The notes below the pieces were generated by a model. That model did no database searches. It saw only the letters and a program-made list of their open reading frames with translations, and was not told the DNA's origin. Below are positions 43,342 through 54,081 of a DNA stretch of 64,000 bases, piece after piece (position 1 is the first letter of the stretch; every line of letters begins with the position of its first letter). The position numbers were made by a program, and so were the translations under genes. The stretch comes from an uncultured Candidatus Binatia bacterium (lineage in GTDB: Bacteria > Desulfobacterota > Binatia > Bin18), in the NCBI GenBank assembly GCA_958296235.1, contig OY282457.1, forward strand, positions 1,178,501 through 1,242,500, read 5' to 3'.

Positions 43342-46038
43342 CTAATGCGCCTCGGCCCAATTGCCGCCAACGCCGATATCAACGCGGAGCGGAATGTTGA
43401 GCGCCATCACCCCTTCCATGCTCTCACGAACCAGGGTCTGTATCTGCTCAAGCTCCGTGTCCGGCGCCTCGAACAATAACTCGTCGTGTACCTGGAGGAG
43501 CATACGTGTCTGCAATTCCTGCCGGCTGAGCTGTTGCGCAATGGTGACCATGGCGACTTTGATCAGGTCGGCCGCCGTACCCTGAATGGGGGTGTTGATG
43601 GCGACCCGTTCCGCGGCGCTGGCCAGTTGCGGACTTTTACTCCCCAGGTCCGGGACATACCGCCGCCGGCCAAACAGCGTCGTGACATAGCCACATTCCT
43701 GAGCGCCGGCCAGCGTGCCCTCCATATAGGTCTTAATGCCACCGTAGCGCCTGAAATACTGGTCGATATACGCCTGCGCGGTCTTAAAGGGAATGCGGAG
43801 CGTACGGGCCAGTCGCCGCGCGCCCATGCCGTAGATCAGACCGAAATTAATCGTTTTGGCCTCACGCCGCTGGGCACTTGAAACCGCCTCTATGGTGGTC
43901 TCAAAAATTTCCGCCGCGGTGCGGGCGTGGACATCCTGGCCGGTGTGAAAAGATTCGACCAGAACGGGGTCCTGGCTCAGGTGGGCCAGGAGGCGGAGCT
44001 CAATCTGAGAGTAGTCCGCAGAGAGGAGACGCCAGCCCGGTTCCGGCACAAAGGCCGTTCGGATGCGCCGCCCCTCTTCACTCCGGATGGGGATATTCTG
44101 CAAGTTGGGATTGCTGGAAGACAGCCGCCCCGTAGCCGTCACAGTCTGATTAAACGACGTATGCACGCGCCCGGTGTCTGCACGGATGAGCTTGGGTAAA
44201 GAGTCAACATAGGTCGTCTGGAGTTTGGCAAAGCTCCGATAGGCTAATATCTTCTCCGGCAGGGGATATTCTTCAGCCAGGCGTTCAAGCACGGATGAAT
44301 CGGTGGACGATCCCGTCTTGGTTTTTTTGCCACGCGGCAGGCCAAGCTTCTCGAACAGGATGGCCTGGAGTTGCTTCGGGGAGGCGATATTGAACGGCTC
44401 CCCGGCCATGACATGGATTTCCGCTTCGAGTTGGGCTCGCTGTTGCCCGAATTCGTCAGACAGGAGGGCCAGCACCGCGGTGTCCACCCGCATCCCGGTC
44501 CGTTCCATTTGCGCCAACACCTGAACGAGCGGCGTTTCAATATCGGCGAACAGGCGGTCCATGCCTTCTTCTTTGACTCGCGGAAACAAACGGTGCGCCA
44601 GCCGCAGGGTCATATCCGCGTCTTCCCCGGCGTAGCGCGTGGCGTCTTCGACCGACACGTCGGCAAAATTCTTTTTAGCACCATCGGTCACGGCCTCATA
44701 CGATATCATCGTGTAGCGCAGATGTTCTTGAGCCAGGTCATTCAGGTTATGGCGCTGCAGCGGGTTTAAGAGATACGAGGCCAGCATAGTGTCAGCCAGG
44801 CGGTTGTGCGCGTGCAGGCCATAGTTGGCCAAGACCATCAGGTCGTATTTCAGGTTCTGACCGACGAGGGTCAGCGCGGGATCGGCAAAAAGCGTACGGA
44901 GCGCGGCGAGCGTCTTGTCGAGCGGTATTTGGGGAGCGGTATCGTCCGAGCGGTGCGCAACCGGAATATACCAGGCCTGCTGCTCTTCAATCGCCAGCGA
45001 CACACCAACCAGTTCCGCGTCAAGCGGGTTGAGCGCCGTCGTTTCCGTATCGAGACAATAGGTTTTGGCGGCCTGAATACGAGTAACGAGCGCATCGAGC
45101 TGGGGCACGCTACGCACGGGCTCGTAGACACCCGGCGGTTCCACCGGCGCAACGCGTTCGTCAGCCAGGGAGAACTCCCAGCTTGAGTCCAGATCGGCCA
45201 AGAAGCGACGGAATTCAAACTCGGTAAAAAGCTCGCGCAAGCGCTCGTGGTCCGGTTCTGTCAGCGCCAGGTCTTCAAGAGCCGGAGTCAACGGCACGTC
45301 CTGTCTGAGGATCGCCAGCGTTTTTGAGAGGCGGGCCAATTCGGCGTGCTCTCGGATACGCTGGCCAAGCTTGCCTTTGATCTCGGCGGCATGCTGCAGA
45401 ACGCTCTCCACATCCTGCCACTGCGTGATCAGCTTGATAGCGGTCTTCTCACCAACGCCTGGGATGCCGGGGATATTGTCAGTGGCGTCGCCCATCAAAG
45501 CCTGCACCTCGACAACGCGTCCCGGCTCAACGCCGAATTTCGCCTGCACCTCGGCAGGACCGATGCGCCTGTCCCGCATGGTATCAAGCATGCTCACCCG
45601 CTCGGAGACAAGCTGCATCAGGTCTTTATCCCCGGAAACGATGACCAGCGCCACGCCCTCGCGCTCCCAGCGCGTCGCCAGGGTGGCGATAATGTCGTCA
45701 GCCTCATAGCCGGCGAGTTCAAGAATAGGAATGTTATAGGCTTGGACAATATCCTTGATGCGGGGGATCTGCACCCGCAACTCATCCGGCATTTTGGCCC
45801 GGTTGGCCTTATACTTCGGATAGATCTCGTGCCGAAAATTCTTGCCTGGGGCGTCAAACACCATCCCCAGATGGCTGGGAGCATGCTCGGCATGAATCCG
45901 CTGGAGCATGTTCACAAAACCAAAGATGGCGTTGGTGGGGAAGCCCTGAGCGGTGGTCAAATCCCGTACCGCGTAAAAGGCGCGGTAGATATACGACTGC
46001 CCATCAACGAGGAACACGGGAGTGGATACTGGTGTCAC
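43342..46038 (-). CDS. polA: DNA polymerase I
   Basis: 898 residues from the GTG at 46038 (reading VTPVSTPVFLVDGQSYIYRA). The longer frame from 46110 translates the tRNA-Gly antisense strand and is rejected. Residues about 1-300 are the 5' nuclease (GYEADDIIATLATRWE, VSGDKDLMQLVS). Residues about 320-490 are the 3'-5' exonuclease with DEDY acids intact (CLDTETTALNP, LVGQNLKYDLMVLANYG, YAGEDADMTLRLA). The rest is the polymerase domain: motif A SADYSQIELRLLAHLSQD, motif B RREAKTINFGLIYGMG, motif C LQVHDELLFEAP. No ribosome-binding site is visible before the GTG. Confidence 0.95.
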   Translation of the reverse strand: MTPVSTPVFLVDGQSYIYRAFYAVRDLTTAQGFPTNAIFGFVNMLQRIHAEHAPSHLGMVFDAPGKNFRHEIYPKYKANRAKMPDELRVQIPRIKDIVQAYNIPILELAGYEADDIIATLATRWEREGVALVIVSGDKDLMQLVSERVSMLDTMRDRRIGPAEVQAKFGVEPGRVVEVQALMGDATDNIPGIPGVGEKTAIKLITQWQDVESVLQHAAEIKGKLGQRIREHAELARLSKTLAILRQDVPLTPALEDLALTEPDHERLRELFTEFEFRRFLADLDSSWEFSLADERVAPVEPPGVYEPVRSVPQLDALVTRIQAAKTYCLDTETTALNPLDAELVGVSLAIEEQQAWYIPVAHRSDDTAPQIPLDKTLAALRTLFADPALTLVGQNLKYDLMVLANYGLHAHNRLADTMLASYLLNPLQRHNLNDLAQEHLRYTMISYEAVTDGAKKNFADVSVEDATRYAGEDADMTLRLAHRLFPRVKEEGMDRLFADIETPLVQVLAQMERTGMRVDTAVLALLSDEFGQQRAQLEAEIHVMAGEPFNIASPKQLQAILFEKLGLPRGKKTKTGSSTDSSVLERLAEEYPLPEKILAYRSFAKLQTTYVDSLPKLIRADTGRVHTSFNQTVTATGRLSSSNPNLQNIPIRSEEGRRIRTAFVPEPGWRLLSADYSQIELRLLAHLSQDPVLVESFHTGQDVHARTAAEIFETTIEAVSSAQRREAKTINFGLIYGMGARRLARTLRIPFKTAQAYIDQYFRRYGGIKTYMEGTLAGAQECGYVTTLFGRRRYVPDLGSKSPQLASAAERVAINTPIQGTAADLIKVAMVTIAQQLSRQELQTRMLLQVHDELLFEAPDTELEQIQTLVRESMEGVMALNIPLRVDIGVGGNWAEAH

Positions 46039-46064
46039 AACGTAACTGCGGCAGGAAAGGGGAA

Positions 46065-46138
46065 AGCGGGTGACCGGGATCGAACCGGCGACCTTGTGCT
46101 TGGCAAGCACACGCTCTAGCCAGCTGAGCTACACCCGC
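46065..46138 (-). tRNA. tRNA-Gly (GCC anticodon)
   Basis: On the minus strand: acceptor GCGGGTG/CACCCGC, D-arm GCTCAGCTGGCTAGAGC, anticodon stem TGTGC-TTGCCAA-GCACA with GCC, and T-loop GGTTCGATCCC. It ends 26 bases before the polA start codon, on the same strand. Confidence 0.95.
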
Positions 46139-46194
46139 GTTGAGCGCACTAATTAGAGACCGAATCTACCACACCTCAGCCGAGAGTCAACTGC

Positions 46195-46254
46195 AAAAAA
46201 GAGTAACCGTGTCCAGCATCTGATATCTATTGGGGGACACGTTTAGTCTTTTCG
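46195..46254. repeat. Family A palindromic repeat, copy 5
   Basis: Left arm AAAAAAGAGTAACCGTGTCC and right arm GGACACGTTTAGTCTTTT. It is in inverse orientation to copy 4 and matches its reverse complement over about 55 bases. The right arm overlaps the dut C-terminal codons. Confidence 0.88.
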
Positions 46255-46739
46255 GCCGGGTCCTGGTCCACGCCGGCCGCCGTCCCGGTATGACCAAACC
46301 CGCCGTGACGCTGCGTGGAGTCGAGCGTATCAACTTCAGTCCAACAGACACGGGCCACTGGAGCGACGATGAGCTGGGCGACGCGGTCGCCCCGTTTGAC
46401 CTCAACCGGTTTGTCGCCAAGGTTGATAAGTAAGACCTTCACCTCTTCCCGATAGTCGGCATCAATCGTTCCCGGAGCGTTCAGGATGGTCAGCCCCTGG
46501 CGCAGGGCAAGTCCGCTGCGGGGACGAATCTGGGCCTCGTAATCCTGCGGCAGGGCCAGGGCGAATCCGGTTGGAATCACACACCGTTGGAGCGGCGCAA
46601 GGACGACGCTTTCCGTAAGAGCGGCAGCAATATCCATCCCGGCGGAGCCGGGGGTCATATAGCGAGGGAGCGGGACCAACGGCTCGCCCGGTTCAGCCTG
46701 GCGCACGCGCGTGATGGGAACGACGATCTGGGCGCTCAC
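46227..46739 (-). CDS. dut: Deoxyuridine 5'-triphosphate nucleotidohydrolase
   Basis: 170 residues with a GTG start. The five dUTPase motifs are present: [52 protein letters not shown] and the C-terminal P-loop-like HGGFGHTGT. The last ten residues (AEKTKRVPQ) are read from repeat family A copy 5: one A fewer and a GAC for GAG shift the frame past the GAGTAA stop seen at other copies. It removes dUTP and makes dUMP. The N-terminal 25 residues are longer than usual. Confidence 0.93.
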   Translation of the reverse strand: MSAQIVVPITRVRQAEPGEPLVPLPRYMTPGSAGMDIAAALTESVVLAPLQRCVIPTGFALALPQDYEAQIRPRSGLALRQGLTILNAPGTIDADYREEVKVLLINLGDKPVEVKRGDRVAQLIVAPVARVCWTEVDTLDSTQRHGGFGHTGTAAGVDQDPAEKTKRVPQ

Positions 46740-46772
46740 CCGAGAGTGCTCCTTCAGTGGCGCTCTGTACGG

Positions 46773-48866
46773 CTAACGTGCCGTGTCCTGCTCTGCCAGG
46801 GCTTCACGCCGACTGAGACGAATTTTTCCCTGCTTATCAATATCGAGGACCTTGACGGTAATCTCGTCCCCCTCATCAACAATATCGGTCACCTGCCGCA
46901 CACGCTCAGGCGCAAGTTGGGAGATATGCACCAGCCCTTCTTTCCCAGGCAGGATCTCGACAAAGGCTCCAAAATCGACCACCTTCTTGACCGTTCCGGT
47001 GTAGAGTTTGCCGATCTCTGCATCCGCGGTGACCGCCTCAACTTTACTGATCGCCCGCTCCATGGAGTCCCCGTCGGAGGAGGCAATAGATACGCTCCCG
47101 TCGTCTTCGACATCAATTTTGACTCCAGTCTCTTCGACAATAGAGCGGATCATTTTTCCGCCGGGACCAATCAGGTCACGAATTTTATCCGGCTTGATTT
47201 TCAGAGTCAGTATCCGCGGGGCATGTTCTGCGACCTGTTCCCGCGGCGTTTCGAGCGACTCGGCCATCTTCTCAAGAATATGCAACCGTCCGTCGCGGGC
47301 CTGGTATAATGCCTGGCGCATGATTTCACGCGTGACACCGGCAATTTTGATATCCATTTGGAGCGCGGTAATCCCGTCAGCCGTTCCCGCAACCTTGAAA
47401 TCCATATCGCCCAGATGATCCTCGTCACCGAGAATATCACTGAGAATCCGCACCTCTTCGCCTTCTTTGATCAGCCCCATCGCAATGCCGGCGACCGGGG
47501 CCACAATGGGGACACCGGCGTCCATCAGGGAAAGCGCGCCGCTGCACACCGTGGCCATAGAGGAAGAGCCATTTGATTCCAGAATTTCCGAGACGGTCCG
47601 GATCGTATAGGGGAATTGATCTCCTGGTGGCAGAACGGCCACCAGAGCCCGTTCGGCCAGTGCGCCGTGTCCAATCTCTCGCCGTCCAGGGTTCCGCAAC
47701 GGACGGGCTTCTCCCACGCTGAAAGGCGGGAAGTTGTAATGCAGCATGAACTTCTTGTACTGCTCGCCAATCAAGGCATCGACCCGTTGCTCGTCCGCGG
47801 CTGTGCCCAGCGTTGAAACCGCCAGGGCCTGCGTTTCACCTCGGGTAAAAAGCGCTGAACCATGCGTTCGTGGCAAGACGCCAACCTCACACGAAATCGG
47901 ACGAATATCCGTCAGGCCTCGCCCGTCTACGCGCCGACTTTCGTCAACGATCGCCTTACGCATGATTTCGCCGGTCAGCTTCTCCAAGGCTGCGGAAAGC
48001 TCCTCGTCTCGACCGGCAAACTCTTCCTTGAGATCCTCGGTCGCTTCGTTCTTGGCAGACTTGATAGCAGCCCCGCGCTCCAGTTTAGCCGGGGTGTTCA
48101 GAGCCGTACTGAGCTTTTGCTCTGCGGCGGCCCGCACCCGGTCGGCGAGTTCGGTATCAATCGCGGGCTCGGCGAACGCGCGTTTTGGCTTTCCAACGAC
48201 CCGGACGAGTTCGTCCTGTACGTCAAGGACCGGAGCGGCGGCTTCCTGAGCGAGGAAGAGCGCCTCAAGCATGTCTTCTTCAGACACCATGCGCGCGCCG
48301 CCTTCGACCATGACGATGGCATCCCGGCCAGCGGCCACAAACAGATTGATATCGCTGTCCTGGAATTGGCTCTGCAGGGGATTGACCACCAGTTCTCCGT
48401 GTAAGCGTCCAATCCGTACGCCGGCAATGGGTCCCCGGAACGGGATATCGGAGACCTGCAAGGCCGCAGAAGCGCCTATTAAAGCCAGGGTATCGGCATC
48501 GTTTTCCCGGTCCACCGATAGGACCGACGCAACAATCTGGGTCTCACAGGCGAAGCCCTTGGGGAAGAGTGGCCGAATCGCCCGGTCTACAATCCGCGAG
48601 GTGAGGACTTCTCGCTCTGCCGGACGGCCTTCCCGCTTAAAAAACCCTCCGGGAATTTTTCCCGCGGCATAGGTTCGTTCCTGGTAGTCAACGGTCAGAG
48701 GAAAGAAATCGATCCCCTCACGCGGCGTATCGGATGCCACCGCAGTGACCAGGACAATGGTTTCCCCGTATTGGACGAGGGCGGCGCCACTCGTCTGTTT
48801 GGCAAGGCGCCCGGTTTCAATAGACAGCGGGCGGCCGTAATATTCCATTTCGATTTTTTTATACAT
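46773..48866 (-). CDS. pnp: Polyribonucleotide nucleotidyltransferase
   Basis: 697 residues from the ATG at 48866, which has GAAGGAAG upstream; an in-frame TTG lies four codons earlier. Two RNase PH domains (start [22 protein letters not shown] [16 protein letters not shown], and [15 protein letters not shown] with [17 protein letters not shown] carrying the catalytic Asp residues), an alpha linker, a KH domain ([18 protein letters not shown]) and an S1 domain ([18 protein letters not shown]) follow in order. It degrades and tails RNA. It starts 114 bases after rpsO. Confidence 0.96.
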   Translation of the reverse strand: MYKKIEMEYYGRPLSIETGRLAKQTSGAALVQYGETIVLVTAVASDTPREGIDFFPLTVDYQERTYAAGKIPGGFFKREGRPAEREVLTSRIVDRAIRPLFPKGFACETQIVASVLSVDRENDADTLALIGASAALQVSDIPFRGPIAGVRIGRLHGELVVNPLQSQFQDSDINLFVAAGRDAIVMVEGGARMVSEEDMLEALFLAQEAAAPVLDVQDELVRVVGKPKRAFAEPAIDTELADRVRAAAEQKLSTALNTPAKLERGAAIKSAKNEATEDLKEEFAGRDEELSAALEKLTGEIMRKAIVDESRRVDGRGLTDIRPISCEVGVLPRTHGSALFTRGETQALAVSTLGTAADEQRVDALIGEQYKKFMLHYNFPPFSVGEARPLRNPGRREIGHGALAERALVAVLPPGDQFPYTIRTVSEILESNGSSSMATVCSGALSLMDAGVPIVAPVAGIAMGLIKEGEEVRILSDILGDEDHLGDMDFKVAGTADGITALQMDIKIAGVTREIMRQALYQARDGRLHILEKMAESLETPREQVAEHAPRILTLKIKPDKIRDLIGPGGKMIRSIVEETGVKIDVEDDGSVSIASSDGDSMERAISKVEAVTADAEIGKLYTGTVKKVVDFGAFVEILPGKEGLVHISQLAPERVRQVTDIVDEGDEITVKVLDIDKQGKIRLSRREALAEQDTAR

Positions 48867-48980
48867 GTCTTCCTTCAATTTTTTGTGCGCCGGGGTCCTC
48901 GCGACACGGCGCTCGCTCTCTCAAAAACTCTCTCCACAACCCTCTCAACAACAACGGGTAAACGAGATGAGGACCTTGAC

Positions 48981-49247
48981 CTAGCGTCGCAAGCCGAGTC
49001 GTTGGAGCATACTGCGATAGCGCTGTATGTCTTTACTCCGCAGGTAGTCGAGCAGACGACGACGACGGCCCACCATTTTCAGTAAGCCGCGCCGAGAGAG
49101 GTGATCTTTTTTATGGGTTTTGAAATGCTCGGTGAGATGGACGATCCGTTTGGTCAGAATGGCAATTTGTACTTCGGGTGAGCCCGTATCCGTATCGTGC
49201 ACCCGAAACTGACTGATTGTTTCGCTTTTCTGTTCAACCTCCTGCAT
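48981..49247 (-). CDS. rpsO: 30S ribosomal protein S15
   Basis: 88 residues from the ATG at 49247, with AAGGAAG upstream. [20 protein letters not shown] and [24 protein letters not shown] residues ([19 protein letters not shown]) identify S15, which binds 16S rRNA in the central domain. The classic rpsO-pnp order is kept. The ribosome-binding sites of rpsO and pnp share the string GAAGGAAGACAT. Confidence 0.97.
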   Translation of the reverse strand: MQEVEQKSETISQFRVHDTDTGSPEVQIAILTKRIVHLTEHFKTHKKDHLSRRGLLKMVGRRRRLLDYLRSKDIQRYRSMLQRLGLRR

Positions 49248-49319
49248 ATGTCTTCCTTCTTTCTTCATTCTCCTTGATTGTTCTTTTCGTTTTTAACACG
49301 CTGTTTTCCTAGTGTAAAG

Positions 49320-50204
49320 TTAAAAGACACGGGTGAGTTTCCATGCCCTCTCCTCGGCGGTAATCATGGCGATCAATTCACACTCCGCACTCAGAATCCG
49401 AGCCGTCTCCCCTGCGGCCTGGGCTGCGGGCAGCGTCTGTAAAACAGCCTGCTGTCCGCGCCGAATGAGCGCCCCCTCCGGGGCTGAGACCAGAAAGGTC
49501 CGGTAGGACTGGGTTGCCTGGCCTAATGAGAGCAGAGGGAGGAGCTGTCCCGGCTGGAGACTCTGGGCCCGAGAGAGCGGAATGGCCTGGTCGATGGTAA
49601 ACGTGCCGAAAGCCGTCCGACGGAGACTCGTCAGATGGGCAACGCTGTTCAGAGCCAGGCCAACATCTGCGGCCAGAACCCGGATATAGGTTCCCTTTGA
49701 GCATGAGACAGAAAAATGAATGGCGTGCAGCTCTCCGAGCGTCAGGGCGAGGTGGGACAGGTGAACCCGCCGTGGCTCGCGCTCCACCTCAATGCCTTGG
49801 CGGGCCAGTTTATATAGCGGGACGCCTTTTCGTTTCAGCGCGGAATACATCGGCGGAGTCTGCCAGTAGCCGCCGCAAAACCGTTGCTCGATCTTTTTCA
49901 ACAGCGTCGGGGGACAGTCTGGAACAGGTGCCGTGCGGATGACCGTCCCGGTGCTGTCGAGCGTATCGGTCTCAACGCCGAGCTGGAGCGTTCCGGTATA
50001 GGACTTCTTTTCTGCCATGAGAAACTGCGAGAGTTTGGTGCCGGCCCCCAGACAGATGGGCAGCAGGCCGCTGGCAAAGGGATCGAGCGTCCCGAGATGG
50101 CCGATTTTTTTGACCCGCAGCGCCTTTTTAAGAATACGGACAACCTCCGCAGACGTCGGTCCTGTTGGCTTATCGACGAGGAGCAGGCCATCAAGTCCGG
50201 CCAC
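49320..50204 (-). CDS. truB: tRNA pseudouridine(55) synthase
   Basis: 294 residues. LLLVDKPTGPTSAEVVRILK, the catalytic Asp in IGHLGTLDPFASGLLPICLG, TLQLGVETDTLDSTG and CSKGTYIRVLAADVGLAL are the TruB motifs. A C-terminal PUA-like region follows. It modifies U55 of the tRNA T-loop. Its start abuts the rbfA stop by one base. Confidence 0.96.
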   Translation of the reverse strand: MAGLDGLLLVDKPTGPTSAEVVRILKKALRVKKIGHLGTLDPFASGLLPICLGAGTKLSQFLMAEKKSYTGTLQLGVETDTLDSTGTVIRTAPVPDCPPTLLKKIEQRFCGGYWQTPPMYSALKRKGVPLYKLARQGIEVEREPRRVHLSHLALTLGELHAIHFSVSCSKGTYIRVLAADVGLALNSVAHLTSLRRTAFGTFTIDQAIPLSRAQSLQPGQLLPLLSLGQATQSYRTFLVSAPEGALIRRGQQAVLQTLPAAQAAGETARILSAECELIAMITAEERAWKLTRVF

Positions 50205-50551
50205 TAGCGGCCTTCCTGTTTTATTTTATGAAAAAGATTCTCCAGGTGGTTTACCTCATCCAGGGTCGTGTCATAGATAAATTCAAGCGTTGGGGTGTAG
50301 CGGAGTTGCAAACGGGCCGCCACCTGACGGCGAATATAGCCAGCCGCGCTCTGGAGACCGGCCAGGGCGTCCGCCCGGGTCTCGTCCTGGAGGGTCCGCA
50401 CGAAGATGCGCGCCAGACGCAGGTCGGGGCTCAGGGTCGCGGCAGTAACAGTCACCCCACTGACTCTGGGGTCTTTTACTTCCCGTAAGACAATATCGGC
50501 AATCGCGTGGAGGAGCAGACCACTCACCCGTTCAGGACGACGGACAGGCAT
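50204..50551 (-). CDS. rbfA: Ribosome-binding factor A
   Basis: 115 residues. RVSGLLLHAIADIVLREVKDP, VTVTAATLSPDLRLARIFV and YIRRQVAARLQLRYTPTLEF are the KH-type fold of RbfA, which matures the 30S subunit. It has the common infB-rbfA-truB arrangement, here with ylxP between infB and rbfA. Confidence 0.95.
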   Translation of the reverse strand: MPVRRPERVSGLLLHAIADIVLREVKDPRVSGVTVTAATLSPDLRLARIFVRTLQDETRADALAGLQSAAGYIRRQVAARLQLRYTPTLEFIYDTTLDEVNHLENLFHKIKQEGR

Positions 50552-50560
50552 ATCAATTTT

Positions 50561-50848
50561 CTAGTAATGGAGAATTTCGACCTGGGTTTCCCCTAGCTCA
50601 GCGACGTGCAGTCGTTCAATAAAGTTCGCCACTGCCTGTAATCCGCCCTCAACATAGCTGTGATCAGAGCCAACCTGGCAGATCGCGAGAACAATGGTTT
50701 GCCACTGGTCTTGCTCGGCGCATTCCGCGATAGAAACGTTGAATTCGTTCCTGACTCGACTCTTTATCTTCCGAACAACACCACGTTTCTCTTTTAAGGA
50801 ATGACTCGCATGACAGTAGAGGATCAGTCGAAGCACGCCTACCACCAT
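50561..50848 (-). CDS. YlxP-like DUF503 protein
   Basis: 95 residues: MVVGVLRLILYCHASHSLKE, KRGVVRKIKSRVRNEFNVSI and ECAEQDQWQTIVLAICQVGS are typical of DUF503. Members are found between infB and rbfA in many bacteria and are linked to ribosome assembly. It lies nine bases before rbfA. Confidence 0.9.
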   Translation of the reverse strand: MVVGVLRLILYCHASHSLKEKRGVVRKIKSRVRNEFNVSIAECAEQDQWQTIVLAICQVGSDHSYVEGGLQAVANFIERLHVAELGETQVEILHY

Positions 50849-50932
50849 CGGCCACCTCCTGATGGGGTACGGGAGCGGACAGGCGGCAAGCCAACCTGCC
50901 TTTTCACACCACCCCCGCTTTCCCGGTACCAG

Positions 50933-53794
50933 CTACGAAGCGTATTGCTCTACTTCTTGGGAACGAGGTTCGAGGCGTCGCGCGACTTCTTCGAGCTCGT
51001 ACACCTCCAAGACATCGCCCACTTTGACATCCTGAAATTTCTCAACACTGGCCCCGCATTCCGTTCCGGCTGAGACCTCTCGGACATCGTCCTTGAACCG
51101 ACGGAGAGTCGAAAGCCGTCCAGTGTGGACCACGACGTGATCGCGGACAACTCGGACCTGAGCCCCACGCGTGACCCCACCTTCCACAACCATGCAGCCG
51201 GCAACCATGCCAATTTTTGAAACCGAAAAGACCTCCCGAACCTCTGCCCGACCGAGCGGATTCTCTTTATAGGTCGGAGCAAGCATGCCCTCCATGGCCG
51301 CCCGGACATCGGCAATAACATCATAAATGATGCCATACAGTCGCAATTCAATACCCTCCCGGTCCGCTAGCTGAGCGGCTTTGACCTCGGGGCGGATATT
51401 AAATCCGATAATAATGCCCTTCGAGGCTGAGGCGAGTAAGACATCGGATTCGGAGATGCCTCCAACAGAGGCGTGGAGTACGGTCAGCTTCACCTCGTCG
51501 GTAGACAACCGGGTCAACGCATCTCGCACCGCTTCGGCCGAACCCTGCACATCGGCTTTAATAATAACCCGCAGCTCTTGCACTTCTCCGGCTTGGGCTT
51601 GCTGATAAAAGTCTTCAAGCGAGGTTCGACTACTCTTTGTCAATTCCGTCTCACGCCGCTTTTCTGTCCGGTATTCTGCGATCTGGCGTACTTTGGCTTC
51701 ATCGCCGAGGGCAACAAATGTATCGCCGGCCTCAGGCACTCCGGTCAAGCCAAGAATCTCGACCGGCATGGACGGGGAGGCAATTTTCACCTTCTGACCC
51801 CGACTATCAACCATGGCCCTGACCCGCCCATGTTCCGTACCACACACAAAGGGATCACCGACTTTCAACTGTCCCTCCTGGATCAGCACCGTGGCGACCG
51901 CCCCACGGCCCCGGTCGAGCTGGGCTTCCACAATGACCCCACGCGCAAATTTGTTCGGATTGGCGCGCAGTTCCATGATGTCAGCCTGGAGAATAAGCAT
52001 CTCCAGGAGATGCCCAATCCCCTCTCCGGTGAGTGCGGACACCGGAGCAAAAATAATGTCCCCGCCCAGGTCCTCTGCGACCAGACCCTGGGACATCAAC
52101 TCGCGCTTGACCCGTTCCGGGTCTGCCCCTGGTTTGTCTATTTTATTCACCGCAATAATAATGGGCACCTCGGCTGCCCGGGCGTGATTAATGGCTTCAA
52201 CGGTCTGGGGCATGACCCCATCGTCTGCGGCCACCACCAGCGTCACAATATCCGTTGCCTTGGCTCCACGGGCACGCATAGACGTGAATGCCTCGTGGCC
52301 CGGGGTGTCAAGAAATGTCACGCTGCGGCCTTCGACCGGCACATTATATGCCCCGATATGTTGCGTGATCCCCCCTTGTTCGTGATCGGTGACATTCGTC
52401 TGCCGAATCTTATCCAACAGCGACGTTTTGCCGTGGTCTACATGCCCCATGATGGTCACAACCGGCGGCCGAGGCTCAAGCGCGCCCTCATCTTCTGAGG
52501 CTTCGTGCTCGTCTTCCAGAACAGACTCCGCATCAAAGGCGACATTCTCGACCGTATATTCGAAGTCCGCCGCCACGAGCGAGGCCGTATCATGATCGAG
52601 GATCTGATTAATGGTCGCCATAACCCCAAGGCCCATCAGCTTTTTAATCACTTCTCCAACCTTGACCCCCAGGCTGTGGGCTAAATCTCCAACGGTAATC
52701 ACTTCGGATATACGCACAACGCGTTTGCTGGCCTTGGGAACCGTAATTTCGGTCTGCCGTTGCTCTTTGCCTGGCAGGAGCCGTTTCCTTTTTGACCCAC
52801 GCGCGACGTGCGCCTCTCGCTCTTGGACATCGAGCGACTCGGCGTTCCGGATGACCTTCCGCTTCTTGCCCCGCTTTCTCCCACTCGCCCCTATGCCCTC
52901 GCCACCTGTCCCCTCACGGGCGCCGATATCAGCGGTAAAGGGAGAAGGAGAGGCGGGGCGGGTGAAGCCGGCCGGCCGTGGGACAGGGGGTTCGGCGAGT
53001 TTCCCAAGATCAATTCGACCCAGCACCCGCGCCGAACGAGCGTTCTCTTGCCTGGCGTCCTCTGACGCCGGAGCCGCGTCTTCACTCGTATCTCTTTTGG
53101 TGGGAGCCTCTGCTATAACCGCGATTTGCTGTTCCTCGGCTGGGGTGTCGCTGCTGGGGGTGACAGTACTGGGCTTTTCCTGTTCACCAGGCCCTTGTTC
53201 TTCCTCTGCGCCGGCTGTTCCGTCCTCGACCGACACGGGTATGGACAGCCCGGAAACCTCGCCTCGGGCCTCCTGTTGAGGAGGCTCATCTGTCGATTCA
53301 GGAGGGAGCTCGAAGGCGGGCGTCTCGGCAGAGAGCGGTTCGGGAATGAACGGAGCAGGCTGTTGTACAGGAGCATCAAACGCGACAGGCGCAAACGTCG
53401 GCAGCGGCTCTTCAACGGTTGGCGCCGAAAATGCGACAGGGGTCGATTCGGACCACGTAGCGGTGGCATCGTCCAGGACTTCGACCCGCTTTCGGCGGCG
53501 AATTACGTTGGGGCGAATCCGATTCTCGCGAATCTCTTCCCGAGCGGTCACAACATGCTCTTTCTGCTGGTCAAGCTCGGTGACAACACGCTCGGCAACG
53601 ACTTTTTCTTCTCCGAGAACGAGCGGGGGAGCAGCGGGCGACCGGAGCGCCTGCTGCACGGCGTTGGCATCTTGCTCCGAGAGCGTGCTTTGGGCTTTTT
53701 TCCCATGGGTGCCCTGGGCTTCAAGCTGAGTCAGCACTTGCTGCGTTTCGACTCCCCATTCTTTGGCTAATTCATGGATACGCTTGCGTGCCAT
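50933..53794 (-). CDS. infB: Translation initiation factor IF-2
   Basis: 953 residues. An N-terminal IF2-N module ([20 protein letters not shown]) is followed by a long low-complexity Pro/Glu/Ala region to about residue 300, a second IF2-N module ([20 protein letters not shown]), and the GTPase core from about residue 450: [37 protein letters not shown] and SALTGEG. Domain II and IV beta-barrels end in [14 protein letters not shown]. It places fMet-tRNA on the 30S subunit. Confidence 0.97.
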   Translation of the reverse strand: MARKRIHELAKEWGVETQQVLTQLEAQGTHGKKAQSTLSEQDANAVQQALRSPAAPPLVLGEEKVVAERVVTELDQQKEHVVTAREEIRENRIRPNVIRRRKRVEVLDDATATWSESTPVAFSAPTVEEPLPTFAPVAFDAPVQQPAPFIPEPLSAETPAFELPPESTDEPPQQEARGEVSGLSIPVSVEDGTAGAEEEQGPGEQEKPSTVTPSSDTPAEEQQIAVIAEAPTKRDTSEDAAPASEDARQENARSARVLGRIDLGKLAEPPVPRPAGFTRPASPSPFTADIGAREGTGGEGIGASGRKRGKKRKVIRNAESLDVQEREAHVARGSKRKRLLPGKEQRQTEITVPKASKRVVRISEVITVGDLAHSLGVKVGEVIKKLMGLGVMATINQILDHDTASLVAADFEYTVENVAFDAESVLEDEHEASEDEGALEPRPPVVTIMGHVDHGKTSLLDKIRQTNVTDHEQGGITQHIGAYNVPVEGRSVTFLDTPGHEAFTSMRARGAKATDIVTLVVAADDGVMPQTVEAINHARAAEVPIIIAVNKIDKPGADPERVKRELMSQGLVAEDLGGDIIFAPVSALTGEGIGHLLEMLILQADIMELRANPNKFARGVIVEAQLDRGRGAVATVLIQEGQLKVGDPFVCGTEHGRVRAMVDSRGQKVKIASPSMPVEILGLTGVPEAGDTFVALGDEAKVRQIAEYRTEKRRETELTKSSRTSLEDFYQQAQAGEVQELRVIIKADVQGSAEAVRDALTRLSTDEVKLTVLHASVGGISESDVLLASASKGIIIGFNIRPEVKAAQLADREGIELRLYGIIYDVIADVRAAMEGMLAPTYKENPLGRAEVREVFSVSKIGMVAGCMVVEGGVTRGAQVRVVRDHVVVHTGRLSTLRRFKDDVREVSAGTECGASVEKFQDVKVGDVLEVYELEEVARRLEPRSQEVEQYAS

Positions 53795-53814
53795 ATGACC
53801 TCATCGCCGTCTCT

Positions 53815-54081
53815 TCACCCCGGCAGGCTGGGCTCTATCAGGGCAGCATAGCTGACCCGTGCCTCGCGGGAGCAGACCGCTCGTAAGGAGCGACAATTCT
53901 TCATCCGTGCATTGACAAAAGCACTAACACATTCGCGGCGGGCATGCAGATACCCACCGCGACCACGACTGCGAGCCGGAATGAGCCGGCCTTGAGGCGT
54001 CGCCGTCAACCGCAACAACCGGCCTTTCTTCTCTCGGCGGCCACATCCCAGACAGGTCCGAATCGGCTCGGCAGGCTTCAT
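53815..54081 (-). CDS. YlxR family (DUF448) protein
   Basis: 88 residues. MKPAEPIRTCLGCGRREKKG, LLRLTATPQGRLIPARSRGR, GGYLHARRECVSAFVNARM: the RTCxGC and GRGxYLxxxxxC patterns define YlxR/DUF448, usually encoded between nusA and infB. It is probably an RNA-binding protein. The ATG overlaps the nusA stop by four bases. Confidence 0.93.
   Translation of the reverse strand: MKPAEPIRTCLGCGRREKKGRLLRLTATPQGRLIPARSRGRGGYLHARRECVSAFVNARMKNCRSLRAVCSREARVSYAALIEPSLPG

Noticed and set aside
43342..46110. Longer polA starting at 46110
   Set aside because: The first 23 codons translate the minus strand through the tRNA-Gly gene; PolI similarity begins only after the GTG at 46038.
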